A program made the translations under genes and the position numbers. Under the pieces are notes generated by a model. It made no database searches and was not told where the DNA came from. It saw only the letters and a list, made by a program, of their open reading frames with translations. Positions 1 through 5,380 of a stretch of 5,380 nt of DNA are shown here, in pieces (position 1 is the stretch's first letter; every line of letters begins with the position of its first letter). Source of the DNA: Rhodospirillaceae bacterium (lineage in GTDB: Bacteria; Pseudomonadota; Alphaproteobacteria; Micavibrionales; Micavibrionaceae); contig DMIT01000109.1 in assembly GCA_003452275.1 (NCBI GenBank), positions 1 through 5,380 of the forward strand, read 5' to 3'.

Positions 1-3000
1 GGTTCTGCAAATACAAAAATTTTGAACAATTACATTTTTAACACTGGTGATGCCGGTAGTGCAGCAGAACAGGGCAGCGGTATTCGCGCTGATAAAACAA
101 CTAATCTTGTGATTGATAATAACAAAATTGACGGTGCAGTATGGGATGCCATTAAACTGGAAGGTGGCACGCGTGCCACAGTCCAAAATAATAATCTGGA
201 TAATCTGAAACGTGTAGGTATTTATGCTAGGGGTGTAAATGGTTTGACCCTGTCAAAGAACGATATTGATGTGGCTGGATTATATGGTATTCAGGTTGAT
301 AGTGTTCTTGGAAATGTTCTGATTGACAGCAACTCGATTGATTCAATCGGTTTAGATGCCATCTCCGTTCGCTATAGCGATAATGGCGTTAAAATCACCA
401 ATAACAAAATCGGCTACGGCAATGATGGCTTATTGAACATCACGGATGACACTGTTATCGGTCGTGACGGTATGGCGATCCTGTATTCTGCAGGAACAGA
501 GGCAACCGGAAATAAAATCGCCCATACCAAACGTGATGGTATCCGTGTTGAAGGCAAGTCCAGTGTTGTTTTATCTGGCAATAATGTAGATTTGACAAGC
601 CGTAATGGCATGTATCTGTTAAAAACGTCCAAGGCTCAAGTTGCTGATAATAAGATCGGAACAATTGCCCTTGATAACAATATCAATGGCGATGGTATTT
701 TGGTCGAAGACTCCAATTTGGTGTCCATCAAAAGAAATACAATCACTGAAACAACGTCTACAGCCAATGAAATCGGAAGCGGCGTTAATCTTGTTAACAG
801 CACGAACGTGACTGTTGGTGGCGCACCCGCTGATAAAAATATCATTAGCAATACTGAATGGGATGCGGTGAAGGTCGCAAACGGTAGTAATATTTTTATC
901 GAAGACAATGACTTCGATAATTTGAAACGCGCCGGTGTTTATGCGAAGGGTACAAATGGCATTACCGTTCGTAATAACGATATTGATATTGCTGGAATGT
1001 ACGGGATTCAGTTTGATAACGTCATAGGATCCAATATTATTTCCGGCAATAAAATCGATAAAATTGGTCTGGATGCAATTTCTATCCGGTACAATAGTAA
1101 TAATGTTCAGGTTTTGAAAAACATCATTGGCTATGGTGCGGACGAGGCACTTGGTACTCCTGATGATCAGAAGACCGGACGCGATGGTATCAGTATTGTT
1201 TATTCAAAAGGTACGAATGTTCAGGAGAACAAGATTGCAAATTCCATGCGTAACGGGATCTATGCCGAGCAAGCAAAGAACACCAACGTTGATGGCAATA
1301 TAATTGATCTGGCCAAAGGAAATGGCGTTTATCTGAATGGAGCCTCTTTCTCCAATGTTATCAATAATGTCATCGGCTTTGGATCTGCCACACCAATCGG
1401 CCTGAACGGAGTTAAAATTTCCGGTTCATCGGATATGAATCTATCGGATAATGATATTTCAAACGCATCTTTGAATGGCATTTATGTCGTGGGTGCGTCT
1501 GGAACCAATACAATCAATCGTAACGACGTTTATCAATCCGGTCAGGATGGTATTTTTGTAGATGGCTCTACTGGTTCATTGGCTGTCAATGAAAATTCTG
1601 TCTATGACTCTGCTGCTCACGGAATTGAAGTGCTCAATCCGGCTGGTACAGTTCAAATCAATGGCAATGATGTTCATGGCTCCGGTTGGAACGGCATTTA
1701 TGTTCACGGCGCGGGCATGAGTGATAAAATGGCCCTTCAGTCCTTGTCTTCCTCGGATGTCGATCTCGAAATTATAGGGAATTTGGTTGAAGACAGTGAT
1801 GAAAACGGAATTGCATTGAGCTATTTGAACGGATCTATCAATGTTGAAACCAATGATATTTCCAATAGCCTCAATGACGGCATCTTCGCCGAATATGTGA
1901 ACCGGAATGTGTCTTCTCCAATGCTGGCATTGGATGATTCGTCCGTCCCATATCAACTGACAATCTATGACAATGATATTGATAACTCTGCCAATAATGG
2001 CGTTGAGTTGTACGAAGTCGGTGGTTTGGTTACTATTGATAGCAACCACATCACGGATTCTGCTTCAAACGGTATTCTGGCCTATAACTCTGGTTCATTG
2101 ATTGAATCAGAAGGTTTTGCGCGTCAGGCTTTTGCAGGATATCAAAACCCGATTGAATTGCATATCGTTGACAATACCATCGAAAATATTGGTTTCGGTG
2201 ATGTAACGGAAGAAGGTGAATCCTCTGCACAGGCAAAAATTCTTGCCGGTAATGCCTTCGCCTCTAACTACAATCCGTTCGGTCATGCGGCTGTTAATCT
2301 GGATATTTCTGGTGAAGGTTATGCCGAATTGTCGGGTAATAGCTTAGGAAATCACTTCGATTACGGTTTGGTTGCTTATTCTGGCATGATTGATCTGACA
2401 GGGGCCACGAATACTATTCGTAACACCAATATCGGTATGGGTTTCTATCCGACCGATACTATCCCTGAAACAGATACTCCGGAATATTTCGACTATCTGG
2501 CAGGCCTTTTGACCTTGGTAAATGACACAATCGGCACAACAGCTTTTGTCGATCAATCCCAATTATTTGTTGACCTCGGGTATGGTGCTTTCTATGCTCC
2601 GGGCACACCAACCATTCTGGATGGTAACAATGCAACTTACACATTGGGCGCATCGACGATTGATCCAGCGTTGAATGGTGGTGTGACATCTGATGAATAC
2701 ACAACTCTCGAAACAAGAATTAACCACTATGTGGATGCTCAAAATCGTGGATTGTTCTTCTTCAATGTATTCCCGACTGTTTCTCCTGCTGGCTTTGCAA
2801 TTGATCAGAAAGACGTTCTTCGAAATGTTTTTGGCGTACCTTCGCCTTCAACAACCGGTGGCAGTTTGACAATTACAGCCTTGCCGAATATTGGTCTTCC
2901 TACGGCTCCTACCCCTACACCAGGAGCAGCAGGTGGAGCATTTAATCCTAACTTGATTGAACCGGCTGCCGGCGATGAATCTGGTACAGGGGCTTCTGAT

Positions 3001-3192
3001 AACGATGTCGCTAATATCCAGCCTGCTGCTGGTGGAGATACTGCCTGTTGGTCTGATGCAACAACTTCGTTGGGGCAAGGTTCGCCAGTTACATTTAATT
3101 TTGGTTCCGGCCCTGCGGCCTTGTTACAGGATGCAGTGAATTGCGGAAGCGGACAGTCTCAAGCGCAACAGGGACAAGGTCAGGCCCTTTAG
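1..3192 (+). CDS. Large secreted/surface right-handed parallel beta-helix protein, 5'-truncated by the window
   Basis: The frame is open from base 1, so the N-terminus, including any signal peptide or secretion domain, is missing; 1063 codons are visible before TAG at 3190-3192. Residues 1 to about 820 are coils of 22-24 residues with the pattern N-x-I-x-x-(5-8)-G-I-x-V, for example NNKIDG, KNDIDVAGLYGIQVD and NDISNASLNGIYV. This is the pectate-lyase-like beta-helix (PbH1/NosD-type) signature with its asparagine ladder. A 239-residue block is duplicated (see repeats), and later coils carry longer loops. After the helix come a non-repetitive segment (about 821-955), a Pro/Thr/Gly linker (about 961-985), two IEPAAGD/IQPAAGGD motifs (986 and 1006) and a tail with the only two cysteines, C1016 and C1048. 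Low cysteine and abundant Asn, Asp, Ser and Gly fit an exported protein. There are no RTX nonapeptides, sortase motif or beta-barrel autotransporter end. I recognise no catalytic site. Adhesin, matrix or glycan-binding roles are possible; an enzyme is not excluded. The fold is confident, the function is not. Confidence 0.85.
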   Translation, partial: GSANTKILNNYIFNTGDAGSAAEQGSGIRADKTTNLVIDNNKIDGAVWDAIKLEGGTRATVQNNNLDNLKRVGIYARGVNGLTLSKNDIDVAGLYGIQVDSVLGNVLIDSNSIDSIGLDAISVRYSDNGVKITNNKIGYGNDGLLNITDDTVIGRDGMAILYSAGTEATGNKIAHTKRDGIRVEGKSSVVLSGNNVDLTSRNGMYLLKTSKAQVADNKIGTIALDNNINGDGILVEDSNLVSIKRNTITETTSTANEIGSGVNLVNSTNVTVGGAPADKNIISNTEWDAVKVANGSNIFIEDNDFDNLKRAGVYAKGTNGITVRNNDIDIAGMYGIQFDNVIGSNIISGNKIDKIGLDAISIRYNSNNVQVLKNIIGYGADEALGTPDDQKTGRDGISIVYSKGTNVQENKIANSMRNGIYAEQAKNTNVDGNIIDLAKGNGVYLNGASFSNVINNVIGFGSATPIGLNGVKISGSSDMNLSDNDISNASLNGIYVVGASGTNTINRNDVYQSGQDGIFVDGSTGSLAVNENSVYDSAAHGIEVLNPAGTVQINGNDVHGSGWNGIYVHGAGMSDKMALQSLSSSDVDLEIIGNLVEDSDENGIALSYLNGSINVETNDISNSLNDGIFAEYVNRNVSSPMLALDDSSVPYQLTIYDNDIDNSANNGVELYEVGGLVTIDSNHITDSASNGILAYNSGSLIESEGFARQAFAGYQNPIELHIVDNTIENIGFGDVTEEGESSAQAKILAGNAFASNYNPFGHAAVNLDISGEGYAELSGNSLGNHFDYGLVAYSGMIDLTGATNTIRNTNIGMGFYPTDTIPETDTPEYFDYLAGLLTLVNDTIGTTAFVDQSQLFVDLGYGAFYAPGTPTILDGNNATYTLGASTIDPALNGGVTSDEYTTLETRINHYVDAQNRGLFFFNVFPTVSPAGFAIDQKDVLRNVFGVPSPSTTGGSLTITALPNIGLPTAPTPTPGAAGGAFNPNLIEPAAGDESGTGASDNDVANIQPAAGGDTACWSDATTSLGQGSPVTFNFGSGPAALLQDAVNCGSGQSQAQQGQGQAL
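142..618 (+). repeat. Internal duplication of the beta-helix gene, copy A
   Basis: This is the first copy of a duplicated block of 159 codons. It runs from the WDAIKL motif to NGMYL. Every landmark I checked (WDA, DNLKR, AG-YGIQ, IGLDAIS, IGYG, GRDG, NG-YL) recurs exactly 717 bp (239 codons) downstream with no gap. In the best-conserved part, 199-420, 45 of 74 residues match the other copy by hand count. The copies differ at many synonymous and non-synonymous sites, so the duplication is old. Similarity continues leftward with a 5-residue length difference (GSGI at 73-84 against GSGV at 775-786), so the full unit probably starts near or before the window edge. Confidence 0.85.
859..1335 (+). 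repeat. Internal duplication of the beta-helix gene, copy B
   Basis: This is the second copy of the 239-codon-spaced block, from WDAVKV to NGVYL, aligning without gaps to 142-618. The conserved core is 916-1137. Beyond 1335 the similarity fades: the next aligned coil (GLNGVKI near 1399) is already one codon out of register with its counterpart (GDGILV near 688). From there the protein returns to less regular single coils, so I see no third full copy inside the window. Copies upstream of the window cannot be excluded. Confidence 0.85.
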
Positions 3193-3212
3193 TCTCTGAT
3201 TAGTTATTCTTT

Positions 3213-3250
3213 AAAAGGCCATGTACCGCTAAAGTATATGGCCTTTTTTT
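3213..3250 (+). terminator. Strong rho-independent terminator after the beta-helix gene
   Basis: The left arm 3213-3226 (AAAAGGCCATGTAC) pairs with the right arm 3234-3247 (GTATATGGCCTTTT). The stem is 14 bp with one G-U wobble, the loop is seven bases (3227-3233), and a run of seven T follows at 3244-3250. It begins 20 bases after the stop codon of the beta-helix gene, so it ends that transcript. It also means the following glycosyltransferase gene needs its own promoter or depends on readthrough. The A-run on the left arm could give partial terminator activity on the other strand, but no minus-strand gene ends here. Confidence 0.93.
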
Positions 3251-3253
3251 ATC

Positions 3254-3259
3254 GGGAGG
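3254..3259 (+). promoter_or_regulatory. Shine-Dalgarno-like GGGAGG with no matching in-frame start
   Basis: GGGAGG is the best ribosome-binding sequence between the terminator and the glycosyltransferase. However, no ATG, GTG or TTG in the glycosyltransferase frame lies 5-12 bases downstream. The nearest start-like codon is TTG at 3270, in another frame, which opens a seven-codon ORF ending in TAG at 3291-3293. The first in-frame ATG after the motif is 41 bases away at 3301. The motif may be chance, may serve a tiny leader ORF coupled to the next gene, or may point to a sequence error or a rare start codon. Confidence 0.3.
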
Positions 3260-3300
3260 CATATAACGTTTGCAACAAAATTGCCGCGAATAGTGATGAA

Positions 3301-4281
3301 ATGATAGATGTTTCAATTATAATTTGTACACGAGATAGATCTTCGATGATTGAAGGGGCACTCGATGCGATTGCGGGTTCAATCCGGAATACGCCGAATA
3401 AAATGACTGAAATCATTATTGTCGATAATGGGTCAAAAGATACAACCCCTCAAATCATTCGCTCTTGGCACTCACAAAATGCGGATATGCATGCCATCAT
3501 GGTTCATGAAGGGAAAACAGGTCTGTCCAATGCGCGCAATGCAGGCGTTCAGGCAAGCAACGGTCATCTGGTGATATTTGCGGATGATGATTGTCGAATG
3601 GCTAAGGATTATATTGCGCAGGCAGTTCTTTATGACGAAGCCGATATCAGTCCCGTTATTCGTGGGGGGCGAATAGAATTGGGAAATGCAGATGATCTGC
3701 CGCTTACAATCAAAACCTCGAATGACAAAGAGACATGGCGAAAATCAGAACATAGCGCGAAATATAACACCATCCGAGGCTCCATCTCAGGGGCTAATAT
3801 GGTGATGCGCCGATCTATTCTGGATAAAGTCGGAAAATTTGACCCGTTGTTAGGGGTGGGACAGAAAATTGCAGGTTCAGAAGACACTGATTATCTTTGC
3901 AGGGCCTACCTAATGGGTATCGATATTGAATATGTCCCTGACATGACTGTATATCATTTTCATGGACGGAAGAAAAAGGAAGACGCCCATAAACTTCTGA
4001 GGCAATACAATATCGGGGGTGGAGCCGTCTATTTCAAACATATGTTGGCAGATTTTGATTTGTTTCGGCCATTTATCTGGAATATAAAATGTGCAATCAG
4101 AGAGATAAAAACACGGCAAAATCTTTATTTGCCTGCATATGACTTTTCTTATCGAGGCGTTGTCCTATGCAATCTCTATGGAATGATCCTTTACGTGGGC
4201 TTGTCTCTTAAAGCTGTTTTGATAAAGAAATGGGTTCCTCTTGGGAAATATTTCTTTTCTCAAAAACGCGAGGGATATTAG
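3301..4281 (+). CDS. Family 2 glycosyltransferase (GT-A fold), polysaccharide biosynthesis
   Basis: The product is 326 residues, a normal length for a single-domain GT2. It should transfer a sugar from a nucleotide-sugar donor to a growing, probably lipid-linked, glycan on the cytoplasmic face of the inner membrane. Visible landmarks are the N-terminal strand VSIIICTRDR (residues 4-13), IIIVDNGSKDTT, the GLSNARNAG stretch, the metal/nucleotide-binding DDD at 95-97, the acceptor-side SGANMVMRRS region, and GSEDTDYLCRA with the ED pair at 194-195 that usually supplies the catalytic base. A hydrophobic stretch at about 287-307 near the C-terminus may attach it to the membrane. ATG 3301 is chosen because it lies three residues before the first GT2 strand; the longer in-frame ATG at 3238 sits inside the terminator stem. 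No good ribosome site precedes 3301, so the start is uncertain. The 3' end overlaps the convergent ligase gene by 74 bp. Donor, acceptor and linkage cannot be read from sequence. Confidence 0.92.
   Translation: MIDVSIIICTRDRSSMIEGALDAIAGSIRNTPNKMTEIIIVDNGSKDTTPQIIRSWHSQNADMHAIMVHEGKTGLSNARNAGVQASNGHLVIFADDDCRMAKDYIAQAVLYDEADISPVIRGGRIELGNADDLPLTIKTSNDKETWRKSEHSAKYNTIRGSISGANMVMRRSILDKVGKFDPLLGVGQKIAGSEDTDYLCRAYLMGIDIEYVPDMTVYHFHGRKKKEDAHKLLRQYNIGGGAVYFKHMLADFDLFRPFIWNIKCAIREIKTRQNLYLPAYDFSYRGVVLCNLYGMILYVGLSLKAVLIKKWVPLGKYFFSQKREGY
4208..4281. other. Tail-to-tail coding overlap of two convergent genes
   Basis: The last 24 or so codons of the glycosyltransferase (+, TAG at 4279-4281) and of the ligase-like gene (-, TAA read from 4210 to 4208) use the same 74 bp on opposite strands. 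Both encoded tails are charged and polar and lie outside the recognisable domains. No intrinsic terminator separates the genes, so transcripts from either side would be complementary at their 3' ends. Confidence 0.85.
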
Positions 4282-5380
4282 AGTAAAAAAGAAAAGAGCC
4301 CATGCCGAAGGCATTCAAAATATCGACTTCGACAAATGAACGTGTCAAAAACATCAGCGAAATACTTAATAAGAAAACAGAAGTGACCGAGCTTCCTTCG
4401 GATATGATGAGTTTCATAGATTTGAAACAGAATGCAAAAATCATGGTGGCCATCGTGATAAGACCGATTGCCCCAAGATCTACCCATGTTTGTACAAATA
4501 AATTATGAAAGTGAAATCCAGATCTGGTTGAGATATAGAATTCTTCCCATAGAGCCTCTGCCGCTGGGCGCCCCTGAATCCAGAAGGCGGAATAACCATT
4601 TCCCAAAATCGGATTGTTCATTGCAAAACCGATGCCATCTTTCCATAGGTCTGTCCGTCCCGTTAATGTCCTGTCTTTTCCAAAGAAATCAAGAATTTCT
4701 CCATAAATGTCAATCTGGAATGCATAAAGACAGAAGGCGATGGATGCTGCTCCTATGAGGCACAATGACAAAACGATGGCCCGATATGATTGGGGGAGTT
4801 TTCCGATTATAAATCCGGCGCAGCAGATAGAAAGCACTGTTCCTGTCGATATAACAGATGACACTGAGTGGCTCACGGCAAGGCAAAGTCCCGACACCAG
4901 AAGCGGCAGGATTCCAAAGCTCAACTTTTGAACCAAACTGCTTTGAGCCGAGGCCAGCAGAAAGATTGCAGATATCACCCCGATCTCGGAATAGAAACCG
5001 ACCATATTTTTAGAACCGAATAAATACTGGTACGATTCCGGGCCAGAGAACAGAGGGATTAGAAGCACGAAGAAAATGCCTAATGACAGGCCTTTCAGGA
5101 AAGTATCTAGTTCAACCCGTCTCATAATAATAATCGTACATATAATCATGGAGAGATATTGGGTGCCGCTATAGGCACTAATATTCGGATAATCAGACCA
5201 GATAGTCGAGAGCAGACAGTATCCGGCAAAGAATAATAGAAGCAGAGTATCTTTGGACGGACGCAGGGCGAATTCCTTTTTGTAATAGAGAAAAGGAAGC
5301 CACATCGCATACATGATAAGGATCGGAATAACACTGACCAGATGCGAATAGGCCATGATAAGGCATGTCACGGACACGAA
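4208..5380 (-). CDS. O-antigen ligase/polymerase-like membrane protein (Wzy_C, ExoQ-type), start at or beyond the window edge
   Basis: The frame stays open to base 5380. The first start codons inside the window are GTG at 5377 and ATG at 5356; a start further right is likely, since family members are usually somewhat longer than the 389 residues visible from 5377. Counting from 5377, hydrophobic segments lie near residues 2-30, 43-60, 70-86, 95-110, 131-144, 153-170, 176-192, 200-220, 299-317, 331-345 and 352-367. A large periplasmic-type loop at about 221-298 holds the family hallmarks: RTLTGRTDLW (236-245), PILGNGYSAFW (256-266) and FHFHNLFVQTWVDLGAIGL starting at 288. STIWSDYP (57-64) and GSKNMVG (121-127) also match ExoQ-like proteins. 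The protein should polymerise repeat units or ligate the glycan to its acceptor on the periplasmic face. Sequence alone does not separate polymerase from ligase. It is transcribed toward the glycosyltransferase and overlaps its 3' end. Confidence 0.9.
   Translation of the reverse strand, partial: FVSVTCLIMAYSHLVSVIPILIMYAMWLPFLYYKKEFALRPSKDTLLLLFFAGYCLLSTIWSDYPNISAYSGTQYLSMIICTIIIMRRVELDTFLKGLSLGIFFVLLIPLFSGPESYQYLFGSKNMVGFYSEIGVISAIFLLASAQSSLVQKLSFGILPLLVSGLCLAVSHSVSSVISTGTVLSICCAGFIIGKLPQSYRAIVLSLCLIGAASIAFCLYAFQIDIYGEILDFFGKDRTLTGRTDLWKDGIGFAMNNPILGNGYSAFWIQGRPAAEALWEEFYISTRSGFHFHNLFVQTWVDLGAIGLITMATMIFAFCFKSMKLIISEGSSVTSVFLLSISLMFLTRSFVEVDILNAFGMGSFLFYSNIPRVFEKRNISQEEPISLSKQL

Noticed and set aside
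22..24. TTG as a start codon for the beta-helix gene
   Set aside because: The frame is open through the preceding seven codons to the window edge, there is no ribosome site, and the codon falls within the repeat pattern; the gene is truncated by the window.
1576..2049. 157-codon open frame on the minus strand inside the beta-helix gene
   Set aside because: It is fully antisense to a strongly supported coding region, has no recognisable domain, and is explained by the biased, repetitive codon use of the helix coils.
1..3192. Alginate C5-epimerase or RTX toxin-like identity for the beta-helix protein
   Set aside because: The visible part has no DPHD/DPHE-type catalytic motif, no GGxGxDxxx nonapeptide repeats and no type I secretion-like end.
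3270..3293. Seven-codon TTG ORF after the GGGAGG motif as a real leader peptide
   Set aside because: It is too short to support from sequence alone, with no attenuator-like structure or biased codon run; kept only as one explanation of the unclear start.
4302..4314. Small hairpin ATGCC-GAA-GGCAT near the convergent gene ends, with a T-rich stretch following on the minus strand
   Set aside because: The stem is only 5 bp with a three-base loop, lies inside the ligase-like coding region about 90 bases before its stop, and is not followed directly by a T run; not credible as a terminator.
4302..4931. Three plus-strand open frames (4302-4508, 4468-4758, 4740-4931) opposite the ligase-like gene
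   Set aside because: They are short, lack clear ribosome sites and give no protein-like pattern, whereas the minus strand encodes clear family motifs and membrane segments throughout.

Overview
The window looks like bacterial chromosome from a Gram-negative organism, most likely an alphaproteobacterium. That guess rests on the type of exoprotein and on the exopolysaccharide-type glycosyltransferase and ligase; no rRNA or other phylogenetic marker is present, so it is weak. Base composition looks even, in the mid-40s percent G+C by eye. Coding density is high and no mobile element, tRNA, rRNA or CRISPR array is visible.

Layout. Bases 1-3192 (+) are the 3' part of a very large secreted or surface right-handed beta-helix protein; its start lies left of the window. 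The helix contains a gapless 239-residue internal duplication, then coils carrying extra loops. It ends in a non-repetitive segment, a Pro/Thr/Gly linker and a tail holding the only two cysteines visible. A strong intrinsic terminator (3213-3250) closes this transcription unit. Bases 3301-4281 (+) encode a family 2 glycosyltransferase. On the opposite strand, 4208-5380 encodes a polytopic O-antigen ligase/polymerase-like membrane protein (Wzy_C/ExoQ type) whose start reaches or crosses the right edge. These two genes converge and their coding ends overlap by 74 bp. There is no gene-free stretch longer than about 110 bases.

Working together. The glycosyltransferase would add a sugar to a lipid-linked repeat unit in the cytoplasm, and the membrane protein would polymerise or transfer the glycan on the periplasmic side. 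Together they suggest a surface-polysaccharide locus. The beta-helix protein beside them is probably exported and could be an adhesin, a matrix protein or a polysaccharide-binding protein. That link is inference from proximity: the terminator shows it is not simply co-transcribed with the glycosyltransferase. I see no clearly new defence or mobile system here. The most notable features are the internal architecture of the exoprotein and the overlapping convergent gene pair.
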